Source: Bacillota bacterium (GTDB lineage Bacteria; Bacillota; Bacilli; Paenibacillales; Paenibacillaceae). Taken from it: a stretch of DNA of 64,000 nucleotides. The translations under genes were made by a program, and so were the position numbers. Numbering within the stretch: position 1 is the stretch's first letter; each line of letters begins with the position of its first letter. The stretch is taken from NCBI GenBank assembly GCA_023386495.1, contig JAEWJS010000164.1, positions 17,236-81,235 on the forward strand. Direction: 5' to 3'. Positions 52,062 to 59,413 of the stretch are shown here, piece by piece. Below the pieces are notes generated by a model. It was not told where the DNA came from and did no database searches. It saw only the letters and a list, made by a program, of their open reading frames with translations.

Positions 52062-53050
52062 TCCGCGATATGCGGAATACCGTCCATGCTGGGATGCGGC
52101 GCGCGCTGATGCTCTTGATCGCCGCGGCCGCAGCGTTATCCGGCTGCACCAGCCCTGTTCCCGCTGCGGACCAGCAGCCCATCGCGTCGGGGTCACGTAC
52201 AGCCGATCAGGCCGAACCAGGCACGACGGCAGATTCAATGCGCATCTTCGGCATCATCTACCCGTACGCTCATCCATTCTATGAGATGATCACGGAACAA
52301 GCGCAGGAGGCCGCGCGGCCGAACCGTGTGCAGTTGATCGTCAAAGCGCCGGAGGAAGCGAACCTTGAACAGCAGATCCGCATGATGGAGACGATGATCA
52401 AGCAAGGCGTCGACGGCATCGCGCTCGATCCGCTGGATTCCGATGCGCTCCGGCCGTCGATCGATAAGGCCGTCGCTGCCGGTATTCCGGTCATCTGCTT
52501 CGAATCCGACGCCCCTGGCAGCCGTCGGCTCGCTTATATCGGCGCGGATAACCGTGAAGCGGGCACCCGCATGGGGCAGCTGCTCGCAGAGTTGCTGGGC
52601 GGCAAGGGCATGGTGCTGGTAGAGAGCGGCATGCCGGATATGAGCAGCTTGCGGCAGCGCATGGAAGGGCTGCTCGACTATCTGAACCGCGAGACGGAGA
52701 TTCAGGTACTGGACGTGCGCTATAACGAAGGCAGCGAGGAGCAAGCCTTGGCGGACCTGGAGCAGATGATCGATCGGCACCCGCATTTTGACGCGCTGGT
52801 CACGCTCGACTCGATCTCGAACTCGTCTTCGATCCTCGTCTGGAAGGCTAAGGGGCTGAAGCGGCATGCCCTGGCATTCGGCTTGACGCCGGAGCTGACG
52901 AATGCCATGCAGAACGGTCAGATTACGGCCGTTATCTCGCAGAGCGAGATCGCGTGGGGACCGCGCATCGTGGAGCGGCTGCTGCAAGCCTCGAACGGGG
53001 ATTCAATCCCGACGAATGACGATACCGGGATTGCGGACATTCGATCTTAG
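52058..53050 (+). CDS. sugar-binding lipoprotein of the YesMN operon
   Basis: A 330-residue type-I periplasmic-binding lipoprotein with signal ending AALSGCTS. The mature domain starts RIFGIIYPYAHPFYEMITEQ and has the ribose-binding hinge pattern (MMETMIKQGVDGIALDPLDS; IPVICFESDAP; ALVTLDSISNSSSIL). The gene overlaps the response-regulator stop as ATGA. A binding protein co-transcribed with YesM/YesN suggests it delivers sugar signal to the kinase ectodomain, as in the XylFII-LytS-YesN three-component system. A transport role is less likely as no permease follows. Confidence 0.9.
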   Translation: MIRDMRNTVHAGMRRALMLLIAAAAALSGCTSPVPAADQQPIASGSRTADQAEPGTTADSMRIFGIIYPYAHPFYEMITEQAQEAARPNRVQLIVKAPEEANLEQQIRMMETMIKQGVDGIALDPLDSDALRPSIDKAVAAGIPVICFESDAPGSRRLAYIGADNREAGTRMGQLLAELLGGKGMVLVESGMPDMSSLRQRMEGLLDYLNRETEIQVLDVRYNEGSEEQALADLEQMIDRHPHFDALVTLDSISNSSSILVWKAKGLKRHALAFGLTPELTNAMQNGQITAVISQSEIAWGPRIVERLLQASNGDSIPTNDDTGIADIRS

Positions 53051-53058
53051 CGTATAAA

Positions 53059-53096
53059 GGGCACTTGCCATCGGATGTAATGGCAAGTGCCCTTTT
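53059..53096 (+). terminator. terminator of the yesMN-lipoprotein operon
   Basis: A perfect 12-base stem (53059-53070 with 53081-53092, 10-base loop) is followed by TTTTCTT, nine bases after the lipoprotein stop codon. Confidence 0.93.
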
Positions 53097-53156
53097 CTTG
53101 TGATTTCTGATAGAATGGTGAAGCACATATGCATAGTCGGAAGCGGAGGGTCGCAA

Positions 53157-53984
53157 GTGGATTACATCGTGTTAGATATTGAATTCAACGGTCGCAAGTT
53201 CGCCAGCGAGCTCCCGATGGAAGTGATCGAGATCGGCGCTGTCCGGCTTGATTCATCGCTTCAATTCGTGGACGAATTTTCCTCGCTGATCAAGCCTGTC
53301 TATTATGCCAAGCTGAACAGCTTCATCAAGAAGAAGACCGGCATTCCGCAAGAGGATATCGATGCGGCCGACGGATTCGTCAAGATCATACAGCGCTTCA
53401 TGCAGTGGCTGAATAAGAGCGAGTCCTTCCTCCTGCTCACCTGGGGAGGCGAGGATCTGAAACGGATCGTATACGACACGCGAATGCACAAGCTCGACGA
53501 TACGTTCTGGATGTCCGTCCAATACTACGATCTGCTCAAAGGTTATCTGCGCTACAAGAACGTAACGAACGATGTCAGCGTCGATGCGGCGTTAACGGAA
53601 CTCGGGATCATAGCCGAAGGCAATGCGCACCGCGCGCTGGATGATGCTCGCATGACGGCCGAGGTATTCCGCGCGACTGTAGACAAGCTGGATCTGGATC
53701 GCGTGCAGCAGTACAAGGATCTGTACTCCAATGCCAGGGAGCGCAAGGTCGTCAAGCAAGCGATCCGCTCCCTCTTGCTGCAGAAGAAGACGCCCACTTG
53801 GGAGCTTATCGCCGAACGCTACCTGAAGGATAAGGTGAAGCTCGACGATCCCCGAAAAGCTGCCGAACTCGAGGCATACTTCGAAGCCGAGAAGGATAAG
53901 GTGCCTCAGCCAACGCAGGCTCAGTCGCCGCAGGATCAAGCTTCGCAGCAGCAAGTATCGGAGTCCTCCCCGCCATCTACTTAA
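53157..53984 (+). CDS. 3'-5' exonuclease, DnaQ/KapD-like
   Basis: A 275-residue DEDD exonuclease. Motif I is IVLDIEFNGRK with EVIEIGAVRLD, motif II includes LLTWGGEDLKRIVYD, and motif III is the final HRALDDARMTAEVF with His and Asp ligands. The N-terminal 190 residues match KapD/ERI1-type exonucleases. The C-terminal tail is long and Gln/Ser/Pro-rich (last 30 residues). The start is GTG at 53157 with GGAGGG about seven bases upstream; the frame extends back to 53100 but without protein character. The substrate (DNA or RNA) is not set by sequence. Confidence 0.9.
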   Translation: MDYIVLDIEFNGRKFASELPMEVIEIGAVRLDSSLQFVDEFSSLIKPVYYAKLNSFIKKKTGIPQEDIDAADGFVKIIQRFMQWLNKSESFLLLTWGGEDLKRIVYDTRMHKLDDTFWMSVQYYDLLKGYLRYKNVTNDVSVDAALTELGIIAEGNAHRALDDARMTAEVFRATVDKLDLDRVQQYKDLYSNARERKVVKQAIRSLLLQKKTPTWELIAERYLKDKVKLDDPRKAAELEAYFEAEKDKVPQPTQAQSPQDQASQQQVSESSPPST

Positions 53985-53991
53985 GCAGGCT

Positions 53992-54753
53992 TCAGCTCCT
54001 CGATTGCTTCGAGCGGATGATTCTCATCTTGCGTTCGATGCGCGCGTGGAGCTGCTTGTTCTCATGGTGACGGAACAAGGCATATTCCGGATTCGTATTC
54101 ACCTCGAGAATCCACATCCCCTGGTTGCGATCGACGGCGATGTCGACGCCAAGACGCCTGCAATGCCGGTGTCGCTTCGTGAACTGCTCTGCAGCGTTCA
54201 GGCATAGACGCTCCATCGAGGCCTTACACTTGGCAATATCGGCGTTCGACCACCCGGCTCGCTTCAGTGCTGTCCGGAGCTGGATCGGCTTGCCGCCGTG
54301 CCGATAGTTGGTCACGATTCGATTGCCAGTGGCTACCTTGCCCATAATCCCCATGAGTTCCCAGCGATCATTCGGTCGAAGCAGCAGAATTCGAAAATCC
54401 ACCGGCCGCCGGCCGTTCGTCAAGATGGACACGCCTCGCTGAATCATGAAGGTGCGGCTTCGGGCATGACGGAAGACGGCCTTCGCAACCTCGCGCTGCC
54501 CCACCCTCGTAATCTGTTCCTCGCGCTGAACGTCGTAGCCTCTCCTGCGCCGGCTCACTTTCATGATGTTGTTGCCGTACGATCCGTGAATCGGCTTAAT
54601 ATAGACCTCCTTGTACCGCCCGAGATAACTGCGAAGCGACTCTCTTGTGAGCAGTCGGGTCGGAGGAATGTGGCGAAGCACCCTCCTGCTGCCGATTAAG
54701 CTGAGATGTCTTCTCCATTTATTGCGAACGTGCCACAACTTTCTAGGAACCAT
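53992..54753 (-). CDS. YheC/YheD-family ATP-grasp, spore-coat-associated
   Basis: A 253-residue ATP-grasp protein of the YheC/YheD family. VYIKPIHGSYGNNIMKVSRR is the ATP-binding segment, VDFRILLLRPNDRWELMGIMGKVA another, and the magnesium site lies in GVDIAVDRNQGMWILEVNTNPEY. In Bacillus these proteins are associated with the spore coat and with endospore formation, which supports a spore-forming host. It is single and converges with the exonuclease gene. Its substrate is unknown. Confidence 0.88.
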   Translation of the reverse strand: MVPRKLWHVRNKWRRHLSLIGSRRVLRHIPPTRLLTRESLRSYLGRYKEVYIKPIHGSYGNNIMKVSRRRRGYDVQREEQITRVGQREVAKAVFRHARSRTFMIQRGVSILTNGRRPVDFRILLLRPNDRWELMGIMGKVATGNRIVTNYRHGGKPIQLRTALKRAGWSNADIAKCKASMERLCLNAAEQFTKRHRHCRRLGVDIAVDRNQGMWILEVNTNPEYALFRHHENKQLHARIERKMRIIRSKQSRS

Positions 54754-54953
54754 TCTCCTTAAGCCTCCCTATCGAATATGCATGGATGATTACGAGATCC
54801 ATATAACGTATTCCATTCGATAGATTGCGGAAGGACAGTCCGTCTAGTTATGTGAAAATGTGTCTGCGCGGAATCCGCTTCCGGTGCATGAAACATCTGT
54901 CGTGCTCAATCGTAGCATTACTAACAGGAATTTTTCGGATAGGGGTGGTAACG

Positions 54954-55457
54954 GTGGAATTGTATTTCAGGGATAATTTCTTTAGCAGCGGCGAGACGCC
55001 GATTATGAATGCCGCTGGCGAGCATGCGGGGACGATGGATTTGCGAAGCATGTTCAGCGCATCGCTGTCGGTGTACGGACCGAGCGGCGAGCTGCGCGTG
55101 ACTGGCAGCTTTCGCTTTTTCTCCGGCAAGTGGGAGGTCGCGGACAGCAGCGAGTCCGTGATCGGCGTACTCAGGAGCAGGCTCTCCTTCTTCTCGAAGC
55201 GTTTTGAATACGACGCAGGGGAACGCGGCCTCTACACGATCGAATCGCCTGCATTTTCACGTTCGTATACGGTAATCGATCATTCCGGCATCGAGGTTGC
55301 CTCATTCGATAAGACGAGCGGTTGGCTGGAATCGGGGGCATTCTGCCTGAACAATCGCGCCGCGCTGCTCGACAGCTACGAATTGATCGCCGTTGTCATG
55401 GGCATGCACAGCATCCAGAAGCGCAACAATGCTGCGGCCGCTTCGGCCAGCACTTAG
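54954..55457 (+). CDS. tubby/LURP-one-like protein, uncharacterised
   Basis: A 167-residue soluble protein with a start pattern ELYFRDNFFSSGETPIMNAAGE and repeated beta-strand segments (LSVYGPSGELRVTGSFRFFSGKW; YTIESPAFSRSYTVIDHSG; VASFDKTSGWLESGAF). This resembles LURP-one/tubby C-terminal-like barrels, which are proposed to bind membrane lipids; the assignment is by pattern only. The GTG at 54954 has AGGGGTGG upstream; the frame is open from 54825 but not protein-like there. It stands alone between YheC/D and a repeat region. Confidence 0.7.
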   Translation: MELYFRDNFFSSGETPIMNAAGEHAGTMDLRSMFSASLSVYGPSGELRVTGSFRFFSGKWEVADSSESVIGVLRSRLSFFSKRFEYDAGERGLYTIESPAFSRSYTVIDHSGIEVASFDKTSGWLESGAFCLNNRAALLDSYELIAVVMGMHSIQKRNNAAAASAST

Positions 55458-55577
55458 GTTGACCTGCAGTTGGTCGATCCGGCGATTGTATAGCATTATT
55501 GCTACTCGTTGGCGATCGCATCCTATTTGCTTTTGCCGGTTAAGTATCGTGATCGGTAGGCGTTCCTCCCATCAACA

Positions 55578-55790
55578 GACGTATAGCGAAACGATTGCGC
55601 TATTAGGGTACATCGGTGCGCTAATGGTCGGCATGATGGCTCGTCTGCCCCGGCCTCCCCCATCTTATTCGCTATTTAAGGAACGCTCGTTCGCTATTTA
55701 GCGAATTCGATACACTAACTAATCATATAGCCGTTGTGAGAGGTAAATTAGCGCATCAAGGTACCTTATCAGCGCAAAAGCTTCGCTATC
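55578..55790. repeat. cluster of short TTCGCTAWT-type repeats, second cluster
   Basis: The 444-base gap after the LURP-one-like gene holds no gene. Motif copies: TATAGCGAAACG (55582), TTGCGCTATTAGGG (55595), GTGCGCTAATGG (55616), ATTCGCTATTTAAGGAACG (55668), GTTCGCTATTTAGCGAATTCG (55689), AAATTAGCGCATC (55745), ATCAGCGCAA (55769) and CTTCGCTATCG (55780). They share the core TKCGCTAWT, in both orientations, with the cluster at 13,773. Confidence 0.7.
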
Positions 55791-55863
55791 GACCTCAACT
55801 CATCACCGCCACCGCGTCTGCACACGCCCCAGGTATGCGCCATGACGAGCATGGGCCGATGAA

Positions 55864-55893
55864 GAAGCACCCGCCGACTTCGGCGGGTGCTTC
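55864..55893 (-). terminator. terminator of the ABC exporter operon
   Basis: A 14-base GC-rich stem (55864-55877 with 55880-55893) with a very tight loop lies nine bases downstream of the DUF1854 stop codon. On the minus strand it is followed by TTCATCGG, without a proper T-run. Confidence 0.8.
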
Positions 55894-55901
55894 TGTGCCT
55901 A

Positions 55902-56405
55902 TCATACAATATCCGTCAGTTGCTTGCGGCTATGCGCATCAAGCGCGCGCCAGTCGGCGATCTCGACGCGCCTGCCGTTCAGATCCGTCAGGATGACCCG
56001 GTTCCCGCCCGGGAACTGCAGATGCTCATGCAGATTCCGCATAGCCATGCGAGTCGAACCCAGACTCGTCGCCAGCTCCCAGATCCACATGTCCGCCTTC
56101 TGCTTGACGCTATCCACCCGCGTCACCCGCGGCAGGAAGTAGCGGAATTGAAGCTCTTGCAGCGCCTCCTTGCGGCTCTCGTCATCCAGCTCGGCAATAT
56201 CAGTCACGATGCCGAGCTCTTCCCCCTTCGCGTTCCGAACGGAAATATACTGCGTCGTGTAGAGGAAAGGGAACGTCCGGTAGACGACCAGCTCGTCGTA
56301 CGGCACGCCGTCTACCACGCCTTGGAAGACGCCGCCTGCGCCACGGCTGAACATGACCTCCGAAGGCTTCAGCACGCGAATGTCGTACTTATCGGCTGCT
56401 GTCAT
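55902..56405 (-). CDS. DUF1854 protein
   Basis: A 167-residue protein of the DUF1854 family (VPYDELVVYRTFPFLYTTQYISVRNAKGEELGIV; LQELQFRYFLPRVTRVDSVK; WELATSLGSTRMAMRNLHEHLQF). It overlaps the ABC exporter stop as ATGA. DUF1854 proteins are typically encoded next to such exporters, sometimes in cyanophycin-related loci. No catalytic residue is evident. The function is unknown; a role as exporter partner is likely by context. Confidence 0.85.
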   Translation of the reverse strand: MTAADKYDIRVLKPSEVMFSRGAGGVFQGVVDGVPYDELVVYRTFPFLYTTQYISVRNAKGEELGIVTDIAELDDESRKEALQELQFRYFLPRVTRVDSVKQKADMWIWELATSLGSTRMAMRNLHEHLQFPGGNRVILTDLNGRRVEIADWRALDAHSRKQLTDIV

Positions 56406-58594
56406 GACGCCTCCACCCCCTTGATCTTGGACAGCTCTTGCTGCGCCTCGACCAGCTTGTGATAGGCGCCCTTCAGCGCCAACAGTTCCTCATGCGGTCC
56501 GGCCTCCACGATCCTGCCGCGGTCCAGCACGACGATGCGGTCCGCGTTCCGGAGCGTCGACAAGCGATGCGCGATCGCGAACGTCGTGCGGCCTTCGATC
56601 AGCCGCGAGATCGCTTCCTGGATCTGCCGCTCCGTCTCGGTATCGACCGACGCGGTCGCTTCGTCCAGAATCAATATGCGCGGATCGTGAATAATCGCGC
56701 GGGCGATCGCCACACGCTGCTTCTCCCCGCCGGACAGCCGATGGCCGCGCTCGCCGACGCGGGTATCGTACCCGTCAGGCAGCCGCACGATGAAGTCATG
56801 CGCATTCGCGATCTTCGCCGCGCGCATGATCTCGATCGGCGTGGCGTCCGGCTTCGAATAGGCAATATTCTCGGCGATCGTGCCGTCGAACAGGAACGTC
56901 TCCTGCAGGACGACGCCGATCTGCTTGCGCATATCCGTCTGACTGATGTTGCGCAAGTCGATGCCATCGATGGCAATCGAGCCCTCGTCCGCGTCATAGA
57001 AGCGGCAGATCATATTGATGAACGTCGACTTGCCTGCGCCGGAGTGGCCGACCAGCCCGATCATCTCGCCCGGCTTCACATGGAGATCGATCCCCTTAAG
57101 CACGGGATGATGCTTCTCGTAGCCGTACGTGACGCCGGTGAATCGCACGTCGCCCTTGATCGTGCCGATCGGCTTCGGGTCCCGCGCCTCCGGCACCTCG
57201 GACGGCGTATCCATAATCTCGAACACGCGGTCGGCGGCCGACAGCGCATTGCTCGCCCACGTGATCATCTGACTCATCCACTGCAGCGGTCCGAACAGCA
57301 TGCCCAGATAGGCAACCAGCGCCATGAGCGTGCCCAATTGCATATGATCCTGAAGCACTTTCTGCCCGCCGTTGAACCAGATCAGCAGCGTCCCGACACC
57401 GGCGATCAGGGAGAACAGCGGGAACAACCCCTGAAACAGTCCCTCGATGCGGATATTGTGGCGGACCACCTCGCGATTCGCTTCGGAATAGCGCGACATC
57501 TCGGTCGTCTCCTGTCCGAAGGCTTTCACCACGCGGATGCCTTGGAGCGAATCTCCGACGAGCACGTTGAGCCGGAAGATGGACCGCCATTGCTGATACC
57601 AGCGACGCCCGATCTTGGGCCATACCGTGAGCGACACGACTGCCATGAGCGGCATCGGCAGGAGCGCCAGCAGCGTCAGCTTCCAATCCAGCCCGAACAT
57701 GACGACGAAGATCGCGATGACGCGCAGCGTTTCGCCGCTCACCCAGATGACGCCGTCCGTCATGAATTGACGCATCGACTCCGAATCGCTGTTCACCCTG
57801 CCGATGAATTGCGAGGTCTGGCGACGATCGAAAAAAGCCAGCGATAAACGCATCAGCGCGTTATAGATGTCTTTGCGCAGATCGCCCATCAGCTTCGACC
57901 CGACCCATACGCCGATCAAGCCGCGAACCGTCTGCATAATCGACATGACGAGCGTCGTTGCGCCTAACCCGAGCACAATCCACAGCAGCGTGGAACCCAT
58001 ATCCTTCGGCTGCAGCACGTCATCGATCATGATTTTCGTTAAGTAGATCGGTATTAACTCCACGACAGCGGTCAATATGAGCAGGAATCCCGCAGCGGCC
58101 ATCTGCAGCTTGTAAGGCTTCGCATAGCGCAGCATCCGCAGCATGACCTTGCCGTTGTTCTTGCAGATCGGGCATACCTGCGTACCCTCGGAGAGCGGAT
58201 TGTCGCAGCTCGGACAATACCGTGGGAATTCGTTCTCCGATGCCGTTGGCCGCTCTTCCCCCTTCGCAACCGCGCCGATCAGCTTAGCTGCGTAGCCGAA
58301 TACGGAGGAGAGCGCAGCGGTATAGCGTCCGATGACGACAGGCCCGTTCTTCGTATCGGCCAGCAGCGTGCCGCCGCCGATCCCGCCGACAGCCCTTGCA
58401 TCCGTCACGTCTGCTATCGCGAGGCGGGACGACTGAGCGCCGTCCGGGCCCAACAGCATGATTTCTTGTTCCATGAGCACAATCCACTGCTCGCCGAAAT
58501 GCCCGTCAGGCGTAAGATCCGCCTTCGCGAAGAAGAGCGGCGCAGCTGGCAGCTGCTCCCGGATCGACTCCGGCAGCTTATTCGCAATGGCCAT
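56402..58594 (-). CDS. ABC exporter with N-terminal zinc-ribbon extension
   Basis: A 730-residue fused ABC exporter. Residues 1-120 form a beta-rich extension (FGEQWIVLMEQEIMLLGPDG), followed by a zinc ribbon with CPSC and CPIC (near residues 127 and 142). Six membrane helices of ABC_membrane type follow (about 165-450), then the nucleotide domain with Walker A GLVGHSGAGKST, signature LSGGEKQRVAIARAI and Walker B ILILDEATASVD. It exports a lipid, peptide or drug from the cytoplasm. It is third in the operon after the 35-residue small ORF and the CD3324 gene, and precedes DUF1854. The leader region suggests antibiotic- or stress-induced expression. Confidence 0.93.
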   Translation of the reverse strand: MAIANKLPESIREQLPAAPLFFAKADLTPDGHFGEQWIVLMEQEIMLLGPDGAQSSRLAIADVTDARAVGGIGGGTLLADTKNGPVVIGRYTAALSSVFGYAAKLIGAVAKGEERPTASENEFPRYCPSCDNPLSEGTQVCPICKNNGKVMLRMLRYAKPYKLQMAAAGFLLILTAVVELIPIYLTKIMIDDVLQPKDMGSTLLWIVLGLGATTLVMSIMQTVRGLIGVWVGSKLMGDLRKDIYNALMRLSLAFFDRRQTSQFIGRVNSDSESMRQFMTDGVIWVSGETLRVIAIFVVMFGLDWKLTLLALLPMPLMAVVSLTVWPKIGRRWYQQWRSIFRLNVLVGDSLQGIRVVKAFGQETTEMSRYSEANREVVRHNIRIEGLFQGLFPLFSLIAGVGTLLIWFNGGQKVLQDHMQLGTLMALVAYLGMLFGPLQWMSQMITWASNALSAADRVFEIMDTPSEVPEARDPKPIGTIKGDVRFTGVTYGYEKHHPVLKGIDLHVKPGEMIGLVGHSGAGKSTFINMICRFYDADEGSIAIDGIDLRNISQTDMRKQIGVVLQETFLFDGTIAENIAYSKPDATPIEIMRAAKIANAHDFIVRLPDGYDTRVGERGHRLSGGEKQRVAIARAIIHDPRILILDEATASVDTETERQIQEAISRLIEGRTTFAIAHRLSTLRNADRIVVLDRGRIVEAGPHEELLALKGAYHKLVEAQQELSKIKGVEAS

Positions 58595-58609
58595 ATTGAT
58601 TCTCCTTCG

Positions 58610-58891
58610 CTACGTGAATGCCTGTTTACGGGTTTTGACGATGATTTTCCGGATGCTCTCGCCGGATAGATGATACTTGCGCTCGAGATCGGCCACGGTC
58701 CACCCGCTGCGATAATAGCGATGGATCTCTTCGTTCCGCTCCGCGAGCTGCTTGCGCGCGCCGCTCACTTCTCCCCAGTTCGCGCGCTGATCGCTGGGCT
58801 TGGGAATGTAGACAACTTCGCCTTGGATATATTTTTGCAGCTCCCTCAGCAGGCTAGGGGGAAGCACGTCTCTTCCATTTTTGTAGATCAC
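58610..58891 (-). CDS. CD3324-family small protein
   Basis: A 93-residue protein of the CD3324 type. Segments LPPSLLRELQKYIQGEVVYIPKP and NWGEVSGARKQLAERNEEIHRYYRSG are the family pattern; the last part (DLERKYHLSGESIRKIIVK) is HTH-like. The GTG at 58891 has GAGGAGG about nine bases upstream and overlaps the 35-residue small ORF by 38 bases. It precedes the ABC exporter gene and may be its regulator. Another copy lies at 60290. The function is not established. Confidence 0.85.
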   Translation of the reverse strand: MIYKNGRDVLPPSLLRELQKYIQGEVVYIPKPSDQRANWGEVSGARKQLAERNEEIHRYYRSGWTVADLERKYHLSGESIRKIIVKTRKQAFT

Positions 58892-58961
58892 GGTATACGT
58901 CCTCCTCGAATATGTTCTTTCTTGCGGCGTAATGCGTCAATGCGTTGTTTGCATGAATCAT
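58854..58961 (-). CDS. 35-residue small ORF upstream of the CD3324 gene
   Basis: ATG at 58961 follows a perfect AAGGAGG ribosome site by nine bases. The product, starting MIHANNALTHYAARKNIFEE and ending with a basic RDLQKWKRRASP tail, has 35 residues. The end overlaps the CD3324 start in another frame, so translation of this ORF could control the CD3324 gene. No similarity was recognised. It may be a true microprotein or a regulatory upstream ORF. Confidence 0.55.
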   Translation of the reverse strand: MIHANNALTHYAARKNIFEEDVYRDLQKWKRRASP

Positions 58962-58993
58962 GTTTGCCTGCCTCCTTTAACTTAGAATGGGTG

Positions 58994-59205
58994 GTAAAAA
59001 TAAAAAAACCGTGGAAAATGCATCCACAGGAACGGCCTGACTATGAACGGCGCGACAAGGCGCCCTATGCCATTGCAGGTGAACATGCGGTATGCGGTTA
59101 CGTGTCCATCACCATATTTGCGAGCATTTCTTGCATCCCCCTTTCACCTGATCGGTAAGTATGTCGTACTTCAACAGTATAAGTGAAAGCATTTACAGAT
59201 GACAA
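58994..59205 (-). promoter_or_regulatory. promoter, leader peptide and attenuator of the ABC exporter operon
   Basis: On the minus strand: promoter TTGTCA (59200-59205), 18-base spacer, TATACT (59176-59181); a leader ORF with ribosome site GAAAGGGGG and two possible ATG codons (59136 or 59127) ending TAA at 59098, 12 or 9 codons; a hairpin with five GC pairs (59049-59053 and 59060-59064); and a terminator with stem CCGTGGA/TCCAC-GG (59009-59030) followed by TTTTTTTATTTTT. The order is that of ribosome-mediated attenuation, as at the bmr multidrug ABC genes of Bacillus. Ligand or drug is unknown. Confidence 0.6.
59098..59127 (-). CDS. putative 9-codon leader peptide of the ABC exporter operon
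   Basis: The ORF reads MLANMVMDT (longer form MQEMLANMVMDT from 59136). GAAAGGGGG lies nine bases before the ATG at 59127. It sits between the promoter and the terminator of the leader region. Peptides this short cannot be supported by composition; the support is the ribosome site and the position. Confidence 0.4.
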   Translation of the reverse strand: MLANMVMDT

Positions 59206-59237
59206 GAATTATTTTCCATATAGTTATGAAATAATGA

Positions 59238-59289
59238 GGGAGGCCTCTCGGCCTCCCCGTTCGCATGCGATCTCCGTTAAACGGAGATC
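59238..59289. other. two tandem perfect hairpins upstream of the GNAT gene
   Basis: GGGAGGCC/GGCCTCCC (59238-59245 and 59250-59257, TCTC loop) and GATCTCCGTT/AACGGAGATC (59269-59278 and 59280-59289, one-base loop) follow each other. Lying between divergent promoters, they could be a terminator pair, an operator or structured RNA. The rest of the 59206-59413 gap shows no gene. Confidence 0.6.
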
Positions 59290-59413
59290 ACCTCTAAATT
59301 GTCAATCACTCGGATCAGCTCCTTTCCTGATATTTCGTCGGCCCGACAACCTTATTGTACTTCCAGTAATTAGGCCGCGACCAGCGAAAAAACAGCTATA
59401 AGAGAACTTTACC

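Noticed and set aside
56438..57847. A 469-codon plus-strand frame opposite the ABC exporter gene
   Set aside because: It is antisense to a clear ABC exporter, Arg/His/Asp-rich and repetitive, which is the usual shadow of a G+C-rich gene.
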